This document shows, piece after piece, positions 1 to 6,993 of a DNA stretch of 49,252 nucleotides. The stretch lies in NCBI GenBank assembly GCA_009377385.1, contig WHUD01000019.1:1-49252 (forward strand), read 5' to 3'. The stretch is from Actinophytocola sp. (GTDB taxonomy: Bacteria > Actinomycetota > Actinomycetes > Mycobacteriales > Pseudonocardiaceae). The first letter of the stretch is position 1; every line of letters begins with the position of its first letter. The notes beneath the pieces are model-generated. The model was not told the origin of the DNA, searched no databases, and saw only the letters and a program-made list of their open reading frames with translations. The position numbers were made by a program, and so were the translations under genes.

Positions 1-52
1 ACCCGAAGCTCAGCTACATCCATACGTAGAGGAAGAAACAACCAAACTATAC

Positions 53-68
53 AGAAACTTTCGTTTCT
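53..68. promoter_or_regulatory. Inverted repeat upstream of the methyltransferase
   Basis: AGAAAC and GTTTCT arms (6 bp) flank TTTC. The site lies in an unusually A/T-rich leader just before the -10 box at 74-79, so it could be an operator. The length is modest and chance is possible. Confidence 0.3.
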
Positions 69-73
69 CTTAG

Positions 74-79
74 TAGCGT
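74..79 (+). promoter_or_regulatory. -10 box TAGCGT, leaderless methyltransferase promoter
   Basis: TAGCGT fits the actinobacterial TANNNT -10 consensus and ends 7 nt before the GTG at 87. Transcription would therefore start at or next to the start codon. No ribosome binding site is visible, which fits a leaderless mRNA. Confidence 0.5.
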
Positions 80-86
80 TCTCGTC

Positions 87-611
87 GTGGGAGCGAAGGC
101 TGCTGAGCGGCTCGAATGGGCGGTTGACGCCCTTGACGTTCAGCCACACGACCGGCTGCTGGAGATCGGATGCGGCCATGGTGTCGCGGTCTCGCTGGTC
201 TGCGAGCGGCTTGGCGACGGCGGCTTCATCCTCGCGCTCGATCGCTCCGAGAAGATGATCAGTATGGCGCGTACTCGTAACGCGCACTATGTCCAGTCCG
301 GACGAGCGAGATTTCAGCTGGCCTCCCTGCACGCAGCCGACCTCGGCGACGCGGTGTTCGACACGATCTTCGCCATCCACGTGCCGGTGTTGCTACGTGG
401 CAGCCCGAATGCCGAACTCGCGATCGTGCGCCGTCATCTGGCCGAGGGCGGGACGTTCGCGCTGCCGTACCAGCCGCTCGCCTCCGATCAGGTCATGCCG
501 ACGGCTCGGCGGCTGACGGCGATCCTGACCCGTGCCGGGTTCCGCAACGTCGACGTTGTGACGGAGGACCTGGCCTCCGCCGCTGCGGGCTGCGTGCTCG
601 CTACGCGCTGA
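87..611 (+). CDS. Small class I SAM-dependent methyltransferase
   Basis: A 174-residue protein with a class I Rossmann methyltransferase core. Motif I (LLEIGCGHG, residues about 25-33) binds S-adenosylmethionine, LALDRSE (about 49-55) is the acidic motif II loop, and FDTIFAIHVP follows as the post-motif strand. The substrate cannot be read from the sequence. It is short for the family (usually 200-270) and lacks an N-terminal cap, so it may be a minimal form. The GTG start is chosen because a TANNNT -10 box sits 7 nt upstream. It stands alone, followed by a 21-bp repeat array and a convergent gene. Confidence 0.75.
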   Translation: MGAKAAERLEWAVDALDVQPHDRLLEIGCGHGVAVSLVCERLGDGGFILALDRSEKMISMARTRNAHYVQSGRARFQLASLHAADLGDAVFDTIFAIHVPVLLRGSPNAELAIVRRHLAEGGTFALPYQPLASDQVMPTARRLTAILTRAGFRNVDVVTEDLASAAAGCVLATR

Positions 612-625
612 GCGCGCCACACACC

Positions 626-709
626 GTCCGGAACGACGAACACGCCGCCCGGAACGACGAACACGGCGTCCGGAACGACGAACACGGCGTCGGGAGCGGG
701 GGACACGGC
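626..709. repeat. Tandem array, four 21-bp units (GAACGACGAACAC family)
   Basis: Four back-to-back 21-bp units begin at 626, 647, 668 and 689. The first three share GGAACGACGAACACG; the fourth is the variant GGAGCGGGGGACACGG. The same two variants recur in the arrays at 41.7-42.2 kb. The array lies between convergent genes. Because 21 is divisible by 3 it stays open in several frames and encodes a meaningless heptapeptide repeat. Confidence 0.85.
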
Positions 710-728
710 GCCCCTGGCGCCGGCCGCG

Positions 729-1523
729 CTACGGCCGCGTGACGGGCTGCGCCAGCAGGCGCACGGCCTCCGTGACGGCGGCGCGGCGGGCCTGGCGGAC
801 GGCGGCGCCCAGCGGGCGGAGTGCGTCCGCACGGTGCTGGGCCGCGCTCGCGGAGACCGCGCCGCCCGGCTCGTCAGCCGACGCCAGGTCGAGGATCGCG
901 GCGACCTCGTCCGCACGTTGCAGCACCCGCAGCGACCTGCCCGGCATCCCGTCCGGCCACCGCGGCGCAGGGGCGCGCCGCACCCGGGCACGCAGCGCGT
1001 CGTGTGCGTCCGGGCGCTCCCGCGCGACGTCCAGCTCCGCGAGCGTGGCCGCGCTTGCCCGGATCGCTTCGGTCAGCGCCTGCTCCGCCTCACCGATGCC
1101 GACGTGCTCGTCCGTGCCGCCGCCCGCGTGCGGATACACCGTCCAGCGCAGCACGTCGTCGGCAGGGGCGTCCGGGACGAGCGCCAAACCCGCGGACGCG
1201 AACACGCTCGCCTCACCCGCGTCGAGCGCCGCACCGACCAGTGCGCCGCCACCGCCGAGCCCGCGCGGATCGCCGGGTGCTGGTAGCGCGAGCGCCCCGG
1301 CGTCCGCACCCTGGGCGCGCAGGGCGGCGAGCAGTCGCGCGGCGGGTGCGGGGAACGTGCCCGTCACCGGCAGGTCGGTCTCTGCTGCCGTCGTGTCGTC
1401 GGCTGCGCCCACGTCGTGCCGCTCTGCGAGGGTGCTGAGGGCATCGAGGACGTCGTCGGCCGCGGCCTTGCCGTTGAGCCACGCGGTCGCCCAGATTGTC
1501 AGTGTCGCACTGGCCATCGCCAT
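729..1523 (-). CDS. Conserved hypothetical protein, Ala-rich, 264 aa
   Basis: I do not recognise a named family. The 264-residue protein starts MAMASATLTIWATAW, is rich in alanine, and has no signal peptide or convincing membrane segment. Its amphipathic helical C-terminus (about residues 180-264) contains DEVAAILDLAS. The start is the ATG at 1523; the frame stays open further upstream but that part reads as non-coding and overlaps a protease relic on the other strand. Strong third-position GC supports real coding. It looks monocistronic. Confidence 0.65.
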   Translation of the reverse strand: MAMASATLTIWATAWLNGKAAADDVLDALSTLAERHDVGAADDTTAAETDLPVTGTFPAPAARLLAALRAQGADAGALALPAPGDPRGLGGGGALVGAALDAGEASVFASAGLALVPDAPADDVLRWTVYPHAGGGTDEHVGIGEAEQALTEAIRASAATLAELDVARERPDAHDALRARVRRAPAPRWPDGMPGRSLRVLQRADEVAAILDLASADEPGGAVSASAAQHRADALRPLGAAVRQARRAAVTEAVRLLAQPVTRP

Positions 1524-1620
1524 GACACCCCACGTTACCGAGGAACGGCGCCCACGCGGGAGTCGGCGAGAAGAACTACTCACGGTAAATCGCCGCGACC
1601 GCGTAACGACCCGATCGCGT

Positions 1621-1910
1621 GAGTTCTCCGGCAACGGCGTCGGCTTCCACCCGCTTACGCAGACGCAGAAGGGCCGCATCGGCATCCTGCACTCGAACGA
1701 CGGCACGCAGCACGACATCATCGGCGCGGTCAGCCCGGCGACTCCGGCGGCCCCGTCGCGGACGTCACCGACGACAACAAGTCGGCATCGTCAACACCGT
1801 CGGGTCGGCATCAACGGCCTGCCCTATGCGGGTGAGGGCGGCGTCTCGGTGGAATGAATGCTCGCCGACGCGGCGGATGCGGCTTCACCGTCCAGCTGCG
1901 CGCCGTGTAA
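1621..1910 (+). pseudogene. Relic of a trypsin-like (S1) serine protease
   Basis: Pieces of the C-terminal half of a chymotrypsin-fold protease lie in order but in different frames: KGRIGILHSNDGTQHDIIGA (1669-1728, frame A), then GDSGGPVADVTDD (1737-1775, frame C) with the nucleophile-serine motif GDSGGPV, then VGIVNTVG (1781-1804, frame B), then VGINGLPYAGEGGVSVE (1804-1854, frame A), a stop at 1855, LADAAD, and finally GFTVQLRAV plus stop (1881-1910, frame C). At least three frame changes and an in-frame stop make it non-functional. The N-terminal half with the catalytic His and Asp is missing. Assignment rests on GDSGGPV and the order of the pieces. Confidence 0.65.
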
Positions 1911-1970
1911 CGGCAGCGAACATCGGCGGCGCCGGGTGGGACAAACCCCCGGCGTCGCTGTCGTTTCGGG

Positions 1971-2213
1971 TCACTGCACGCGGTCAGTCGGCGGTGGCAG
2001 CTGGTACGTGTACTGGGTTTCCACGTCGAGCACGCCGGGCACTGCGGTCAGCGATCCGAGAGTCGACTCGTCGCACGTTCCCGTGATGGTGGAGAGCGTG
2101 TCGAGTACGGCGTCGACATCGAGTCCATGCTCGCTGAGCTGGGACGCGATGTCGGCCAGCGTCTCGGGTTCTTCGGTATCAACGGAGACGATGACCTTCC
2201 GCAGTGATGCCAC
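1971..2213 (-). CDS. Small I9/propeptide-like protein paired with subtilase
   Basis: An 80-residue protein, MASLRKVIVSVDTEEPETLA onward. The predicted beta-alpha-beta-beta-alpha-beta pattern and the end (LTAVPGVLDVETQYTYQLPPP) resemble the inhibitor-I9 fold of subtilisin propeptides, including a GVxxVE strand before a proline-rich tail. It lies 40 nt downstream of the subtilase on the same strand and is probably co-transcribed, so a trans-acting chaperone or inhibitor of that protease is a reasonable inference. The GTG at 2213 is chosen because AGGAGG sits 6 nt before it; an in-frame ATG further upstream lacks this. Similar small proteins are sometimes database-labelled ketohydroxyglutarate aldolase, which the sequence does not support. 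Confidence 0.65.
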   Translation of the reverse strand: MASLRKVIVSVDTEEPETLADIASQLSEHGLDVDAVLDTLSTITGTCDESTLGSLTAVPGVLDVETQYTYQLPPPTDRVQ

Positions 2214-2219
2214 CGTCGA

Positions 2220-2225
2220 CCTCCT
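2220..2225 (-). promoter_or_regulatory. Ribosome binding site deciding the I9-like start
   Basis: AGGAGG on the minus strand with a 6-nt spacer to the GTG at 2213. It rules out the upstream in-frame ATG as the main start. Confidence 0.7.
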
Positions 2226-2253
2226 GTGCATCGGGGCGCGCCATCAAACGGCT

Positions 2254-3441
2254 TCATGGTGCCTGAACCAATCCTGCACCAACATCCGTAGAAGGCAATG
2301 GGAGCCGGGCGGCGGATTGGCTCAACCTTGCCCACAGTTCCCATGCTGTCCCCTGATGCACCTCGGCTGTCAAGGCGGCGACACCGGCGGCGTGCGGCGT
2401 CGCCATGCTGGTGCCACTGAGGGTGTTATGCCGCTGCGGCATCGGCCAGCTCGAGCGGACGTCGACGCCGGGGCCGACGACGTCAACCGCTCCGGAGTCC
2501 GGCAGCGTGCCTGATGAGAAGTCACCCACCTCCCGTTCCTGGTCGATCGCGCCGACCGCCATGATGCTCGGGCAGTTCGCCGGGTGGCCGACCGGCGCGA
2601 TCAGGCCGTCGGCGCGGGCGCTCTCGTTGCCAGCGGCGGCGATGATCAGCGTGCCCTTGTTCATCGCGCGGCGCGCGGCACGCTCGAACGTCACCGAGTG
2701 CGGCTGGCCAGGCTGCACCGGCGCGCCAAGCGACATCGACACCACGACGCAGCCGTTCTGCACCGCCCAGGCGATCCCGGCGAGGATGTCGCCGTCGGTG
2801 CCCGCACCCGCGTTGTTGAGCACCTTGCCCGCGTAGATCTCGGCCGCTGGGGCGACGCCGTAGCCGGGGCCGAGGTCGGGCCTGCGCGGACCGCACGCTG
2901 TGCCGATGACGTGCGTGCCGTGCCCGTGGCCGTCGTCGACGTCCTCGCCGTCGACGAACGACCTGGTGACCATCTCGCGGCCGACGAAGTCGGGGTGATC
3001 GACGTCGATGCCGGTGTCGAGCACCGCCACCCGCACACCGGCGCCGGTCGCCGCACTCGCGGGGGCGTTGACGGCGCGCAGCCCCCAGGTGAAGCTGCCC
3101 TCCTCTGCGTCGGCGCTTGCCGGATGGGACGCCTGGGTCGAGATCGCGTAGACCATCCGGTCGGGCTCGATCATGGCGATCGGTCCTCGGGTGGCGAGCA
3201 CCCCGCGCAGCGCGTCGATTTGGTCGGTAGCCGCGGTCACCACGGCGACGCCGAGGTCGGCCCACAGCACCCCGCCTGGCACGTGCGCCATTCCGTCGCC
3301 GGTCTGCGCGGTGATGTCACCGCTGTGGACCGCCCTGATGCCGGCAACGTTGGTCATGGTGCGTGTGCCCTCGTCGGTCGCGTCCTCCTCGAACAGCACG
3401 AGGTACCGCGCCACGCCACTGCCGTCACCCTGCTGTGTCAT
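2254..3441 (-). CDS. S8 family serine protease (subtilase), no signal peptide
   Basis: A 395-residue subtilase with an intact catalytic triad: Asp142 (VAVLDTGIDVDHPD), His177 (GHGTHV) and Ser345 (SGTSMATPHAAG), with the oxyanion Asn272 in AAAGNE. Residues 1 to about 100 (RYLVLFEED to MIEPDRMVYAI) form an I9-like prodomain. There is no secretion signal, so it is likely cytoplasmic or exported another way. It sits directly upstream of a free-standing I9-like protein, a pairing that suggests regulated activation. The ATG at 3441 is used; the binding site before it is weak. Substrates are unknown. Confidence 0.9.
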   Translation of the reverse strand: MTQQGDGSGVARYLVLFEEDATDEGTRTMTNVAGIRAVHSGDITAQTGDGMAHVPGGVLWADLGVAVVTAATDQIDALRGVLATRGPIAMIEPDRMVYAISTQASHPASADAEEGSFTWGLRAVNAPASAATGAGVRVAVLDTGIDVDHPDFVGREMVTRSFVDGEDVDDGHGHGTHVIGTACGPRRPDLGPGYGVAPAAEIYAGKVLNNAGAGTDGDILAGIAWAVQNGCVVVSMSLGAPVQPGQPHSVTFERAARRAMNKGTLIIAAAGNESARADGLIAPVGHPANCPSIMAVGAIDQEREVGDFSSGTLPDSGAVDVVGPGVDVRSSWPMPQRHNTLSGTSMATPHAAGVAALTAEVHQGTAWELWARLSQSAARLPLPSTDVGAGLVQAP

Positions 3442-3566
3442 GAACCGCCACCCACTGTGTACGACCTGTCGTGTTCTGTAAGTTCATGATCGCTCAGCGT
3501 GGTGACAAAGTCACAGGGGCCGATGGGTGAATCCGCCAGAAAGGCTAACGGATAGTGATGAGTGCC

Positions 3567-4943
3567 TCACCTATTCGTTACAATGGTCCGAGCGCCCCGT
3601 GCCGGAGTGAACGTGATGTTGCGCGGTTTAACCTGTTCACGCCGGGCGCGATCCGGTTCGAGGTGGTAGGGGGTGAGCACGGCGCGTAGTACCTCCGTTG
3701 CTTCCATCAGGGCAAAACCCGCACCTAGACACCGGCGGACACCGCCCCCGAAGGGCAGCCAGCTACGCGGTGACGTCGAGCCGTCCAGAAACCCGAAGGG
3801 CAGCCAGCTACGCGGTGACGTCGAGCCGTCCAGAAAGCGTTCCGGCCGGAACGTCTCGGGGTCGTCGTGCTGCTCGGGGTCGCTCTGCACCACGCCGATC
3901 GCGGGCATGATCGTGGTGCCCGCAGGCACGTGGAAGCCGCCGACCGTGACGGGCTCCGTTGTGCGCCGAGCGACCTCGTAGATCACCGGCCGCAGCCGCA
4001 TCGCCTCCTTGGCGACGGCCTCCAGGTAGCGGTCGTCGTCCTCGTCGGCTGCCTTGGCCGCCCGCGCCTGCGTCTCGGGGGAGCGGGAGAGCTCGTGCCA
4101 GCACCACGCCAACGCCGTCGCCGTCGTCTCGTGGCCCGCGAGCAGCAGGGTGACAAGCTGGTCGCGCAGCTCGGCGTCGGTGAGCGCGTCGTCTCCGGAG
4201 CCTGCTTGCAGCAGCCGGGAGAGCACGTCGGTGCGCTCGGCGAGGTCGGGCGCGGCGCGGCGGTCGGCGATCTCGGCGTAGAGCAGCTCGTCGGAGCGGC
4301 GCAGCAGCTCCTGGTTGCGGCGCCAGCGGCCGTAGCGCTGCATCCGCTCGTTGTGCCAGCCGAAGATGTCCAGCGCGCTGATGTCGATGACGCCGCCGAG
4401 AGTGTGGCGCAGCTCGTCGAGGCGCGGGCCGTCGCTGACGCCGAGGACCACGCGCAGGATCACCTCGAACGTCAGCCGCTGCATGCTGCCGTGGGTGCGG
4501 AACGGCCTGCCGACTGGCCAGCGAACGATCTCGCGCTCGGCGATGTCGGCCACCATGCCGCGGTAGCCGCGCAGCGCGGCGCCGGTGAACGGCGGGGTGA
4601 GCAGCGTGCGGATGCGGCGGTGCTCCTCCTCGTCGGTGGTCAGCACCGAATGCTCGCCCATCACCGGTTTGAGGATCTGGTTGCCCTCACCGGCGTGGAA
4701 CGTGGTGACCGGCCCGGAGAACAGCTCCTTAATGTCGTTGGGGTCGGAGATGCTGACGACGTCGCGCTCGGGGAAGACCTGGAACGCGAAAACCGAGCCA
4801 TAGCGCCGGTGCAGCAGCCGCAGCAGCCGGTGGCGCTGGGTGGCGAACAGGATCGACTGCACCGCGATCGGCAGCCGGGGACCGGGCGGTGTCGGCAGCT
4901 TGCCTGCGGTGCTGCCCTCGGAGCGGAGCGTGCTCGCTGTCAT
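3567..4943 (-). CDS. Cytochrome P450 with internal 15-residue duplication
   Basis: A 458-residue heme monooxygenase. Features: proline-rich N-terminal PPGPRLP (19-25), I-helix oxygen-activating motif LLLAGHETTA (266-275), K-helix EAMR (313-316), PERF (367-370) and heme loop FGGGVRRCLG with axial Cys405. It resembles the CYP135/138-type mycobacterial P450s, from memory. FLDGSTSPRSWLPFG occurs twice in tandem (370-384 and 385-399), an exact 45-bp DNA duplication just before the heme loop that could disturb folding. The ATG at 4943 has GGAGG 4 nt upstream; the longer frame would run through the promoter. Divergent from a TetR gene, which probably represses it. Confidence 0.9.
   Translation of the reverse strand: MTASTLRSEGSTAGKLPTPPGPRLPIAVQSILFATQRHRLLRLLHRRYGSVFAFQVFPERDVVSISDPNDIKELFSGPVTTFHAGEGNQILKPVMGEHSVLTTDEEEHRRIRTLLTPPFTGAALRGYRGMVADIAEREIVRWPVGRPFRTHGSMQRLTFEVILRVVLGVSDGPRLDELRHTLGGVIDISALDIFGWHNERMQRYGRWRRNQELLRRSDELLYAEIADRRAAPDLAERTDVLSRLLQAGSGDDALTDAELRDQLVTLLLAGHETTATALAWCWHELSRSPETQARAAKAADEDDDRYLEAVAKEAMRLRPVIYEVARRTTEPVTVGGFHVPAGTTIMPAIGVVQSDPEQHDDPETFRPERFLDGSTSPRSWLPFGFLDGSTSPRSWLPFGGGVRRCLGAGFALMEATEVLRAVLTPYHLEPDRARREQVKPRNITFTPARGARTIVTNR
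3747..3836. repeat. Exact 45-bp tandem duplication inside the P450 gene
   Basis: 3747-3791 and 3792-3836 are identical over all 45 bases. The duplication keeps the frame and adds 15 residues immediately before the heme-binding loop. Perfect identity implies a very recent event or an assembly or strain artefact. Confidence 0.95.
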
Positions 4944-4976
4944 CGGACCTCCGTTGGTCGACGCCGGATGCCCCGA

Positions 4977-4994
4977 TTTATACGCCCGTATAAA
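4977..4994. promoter_or_regulatory. Palindromic TetR operator, TTTATACG-CC-CGTATAAA
   Basis: Perfect 8-bp arms around a 2-bp centre, in the 86-bp gap between the divergent P450 and TetR genes. On the P450 strand the TATAAA half reads as a -10 element, so a bound repressor would block P450 transcription directly. Size and symmetry fit a TetR dimer. Confidence 0.7.
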
Positions 4995-5017
4995 CACGCT
5001 GTCCAGCAGCCGGGGCT

Positions 5018-5023
5018 TAGGCT
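5018..5023 (+). promoter_or_regulatory. -10 box TAGGCT, leaderless tetR promoter
   Basis: TAGGCT lies 6 nt before the GTG at 5030, and no ribosome binding site is present. This is consistent with a leaderless transcript. Confidence 0.45.
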
Positions 5024-5029
5024 GGGTGC

Positions 5030-5623
5030 GTGGGACATCGCGAACAGCTGCTCGCCGCGGCACGCCGGTTGTTGGAAGACAAGGGTTACGCGCACATCAC
5101 CGCACGCGACCTGGTGGCGGCATCGGACACCAACCTCGCCTCGATCGGCTATCACTTCGGCTCGAAGGCGGGGCTGCTCAACGCCGCCATCGGCGAGATC
5201 TTCGACGAGTGGACCGACCAGCTCGCCCAGATCGCGATGCACGCCGCCGTGGCCGCCCCGGTCGAGCGTGCCCACGTGACCTGGTCGGCGCTGCTGAACG
5301 GGCTGGACAGCAAACGCGCGCTGCTGCTGTCGTTCATGGAGGCCTTCGCTCAGGCCGACCGCAGCGACGAGCTGCGCGCCCAGTTCGCGACCCAGTACCA
5401 GCAGATCAGGGGCCGGGTGGCCGGGCTGGTCGCTGAGTCCCTGGACGGCCAGGTCGACGCGGACGAACCGCGCGTCAGAGCGGTCGCCAGCTTCGTTATC
5501 GCGGTCTGCGACGGGCTGGCGATGCAGTGGCTGCTCGACCCGGTCAACACGCCTACGGGTGACGAGCTGCTGTCCGGGCTGGGGCTGCTGTGGCAGGCAT
5601 CGACCGGGACGCCACCGGAGTAA
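5030..5623 (+). CDS. TetR/AcrR family transcriptional regulator
   Basis: A 197-residue repressor-type regulator. The N-terminal helix-turn-helix (about residues 5-50) has the typical start REQLLAAARRLLEDKGY, recognition region TARDLVAASDTNLASIGYHFGSKAGLL and a variable helical ligand/dimer domain after it. The GTG at 5030 is placed 6 nt after a -10 box. The neighbouring divergent P450 and the palindrome at 4977-4994 indicate local repression of the P450, relieved by an unknown small molecule. Confidence 0.9.
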   Translation: MGHREQLLAAARRLLEDKGYAHITARDLVAASDTNLASIGYHFGSKAGLLNAAIGEIFDEWTDQLAQIAMHAAVAAPVERAHVTWSALLNGLDSKRALLLSFMEAFAQADRSDELRAQFATQYQQIRGRVAGLVAESLDGQVDADEPRVRAVASFVIAVCDGLAMQWLLDPVNTPTGDELLSGLGLLWQASTGTPPE

Positions 5624-5655
5624 TCCCACCGCATGGGCACTTGTGCGGGAACCCG

Positions 5656-5661
5656 TACGCT
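5656..5661 (+). promoter_or_regulatory. -10 box TACGCT, leaderless mshC promoter
   Basis: TACGCT ends 7 nt before the ATG at 5669. It supports that start over the in-frame ATG at 5633 and suggests a leaderless message. Confidence 0.5.
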
Positions 5662-5668
5662 CGGGGGC

Positions 5669-6907
5669 ATGCAGACCTGGTCGTCCGTTCCGGTGCCGCG
5701 CGTGCCGGGAACCGCTCGTGAACTCCGGCTATACGACACTGCGACGGCGTCCGTGCGCCCCGTCGCACCTGGTCGCACCGCCCGCATGTACATCTGCGGC
5801 ATCACGCCGTATGACGCCACCCACCTCGGTCACGCCGCGACCTACCTGGCCTTCGACCTGGTGTACCGGCAGTGGCTGGACGCGGGCCTCGACGTCCACT
5901 ACGTGCAGAACGTCACCGACATCGACGACCCGCTGCTGGAGCGAGCCGAGCGGGACCAGGACGACTGGGTCGTGCTCGCGATGCGCGAGACGGCGCTGTT
6001 CCGCGAGGACATGGAGGCGCTGCGGGTGCTGCCGCCGAGGGACTTCATCGGAGCGGTCGAGTCCATTCCGGACATCGTCGAGATCATCGACAAGCTGCTC
6101 GCCACCGGTGCCGCCTACCGAGCGGACGACCCGGAGTACCCGGACGTCTACTTCGACCACACCGCTACCGGCCGTTTCGGCTACGAGTCCAACTACGACG
6201 AACAGCTCATGACGGAGCTGTTCCCTGAACGCGGCGGCGACCCCGACCGGCCGGGCAAGCGGCACCCGCTCGACGCGCTGCTGTGGCGGATGCGCCGCGA
6301 TGGCGAGCCGTACTGGGACAGCGAGCTCGGCCAGGGCAGGCCAGGCTGGCACGTCGAGTGCAGCGTGATCGCGGTGAACCGGCTCGGGTTCGGCTTCGAC
6401 GTCCAGGGCGGCGGCTCCGACCTGGCGTTCCCGCACCACGAGTTCAGCGCCGCGCACGCCGAGGCGCTGGCCGGTGATCACCCGTTCGCGCGGTTCTATG
6501 TGCACGCGGGCATGATCGGCCTCGATGGCGAGAAGATGTCGAAGTCCAAAGGCAACCTCGTGTTCGTCTCGAAGCTGCGCTCCGAGGGCGTGGAGCCCGA
6601 CGCGATGCGGCTGGCGCTGTTCGCCGGGCACTACCGCGAGGATCGGCAGTGGACGTCGGAGCTCCTGGCGGACGCCACGGCGCGGCTGGCGCGCTGGCGC
6701 GAGGCGGTAGCGCTGGACGCCGGTCCGGACGTCGCCGGCACCATCGACCGGCTCCGCGAGCACCTGGCGGACGACCTCGACACACCTCGGGCGCTGGCGG
6801 CGATCGACGCCTGGGTGGACGACGCCCTCACCCGGCGCGGTGAGGACACCACCGCCCCTGCCGCGATCCGCGCCGCCGTCGACGCGCTCCTCGGCGTGGC
6901 GCTGTAG
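5669..6907 (+). CDS. mshC: L-cysteine:GlcN-Ins ligase, mycothiol biosynthesis
   Basis: MshC uses ATP to join cysteine to 1-D-myo-inosityl 2-amino-2-deoxy-alpha-D-glucopyranoside, the penultimate step of mycothiol synthesis. It is a cysteinyl-tRNA synthetase relative: zinc ligand Cys43 in [12 protein letters not shown] (52-55) as HIGH motif, GWHVECS, and KMSKS at 289-293. Its 412 residues match the family length and lack the tRNA-binding C-terminal domain of CysS. It starts [14 protein letters not shown], the usual MshC opening. Converges on the PAC2 gene across a short repeat array. A diagnostic gene for actinobacteria. Confidence 0.97.
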   Translation: MQTWSSVPVPRVPGTARELRLYDTATASVRPVAPGRTARMYICGITPYDATHLGHAATYLAFDLVYRQWLDAGLDVHYVQNVTDIDDPLLERAERDQDDWVVLAMRETALFREDMEALRVLPPRDFIGAVESIPDIVEIIDKLLATGAAYRADDPEYPDVYFDHTATGRFGYESNYDEQLMTELFPERGGDPDRPGKRHPLDALLWRMRRDGEPYWDSELGQGRPGWHVECSVIAVNRLGFGFDVQGGGSDLAFPHHEFSAAHAEALAGDHPFARFYVHAGMIGLDGEKMSKSKGNLVFVSKLRSEGVEPDAMRLALFAGHYREDRQWTSELLADATARLARWREAVALDAGPDVAGTIDRLREHLADDLDTPRALAAIDAWVDDALTRRGEDTTAPAAIRAAVDALLGVAL

Positions 6908-6914
6908 CGGCTAC

Positions 6915-6991
6915 GGTGCGACTCGCGGCGTCGAAGGTGCGACTCGCGCGGGGTAAGGTGCGACTCGCGGCGGGGCAAGGTGCGACTCGCG
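6915..6991. repeat. Tandem array, four ~21-bp units (GGTGCGACTCGCG)
   Basis: GGTGCGACTCGCG starts at 6915, 6936, 6957 and 6979, with spacings of 21, 21 and 22 bp. It fills the gap between the convergent mshC and PAC2 genes. The unit sequence differs from the 626-709 array but the period is the same. Confidence 0.85.
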
Positions 6992-6993
6992 GG

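Noticed and set aside
488..991. Frame encoding heptapeptide repeats (VFVVPDA) across the 626-709 array
   Set aside because: A 21-bp period keeps any frame open; no start site, binding site or family support.
739..1620. Plus-strand open frame over the hypothetical gene at 729-1523
   Set aside because: Ala/Ser/Arg-biased shadow. Only the part after 1620 has protein-family signal, and that is counted as the protease relic.
4944..5063. Longer P450 N-terminus starting at 5063
   Set aside because: It would be translated from the operator and tetR promoter; the extra residues do not resemble a P450 N-terminus.
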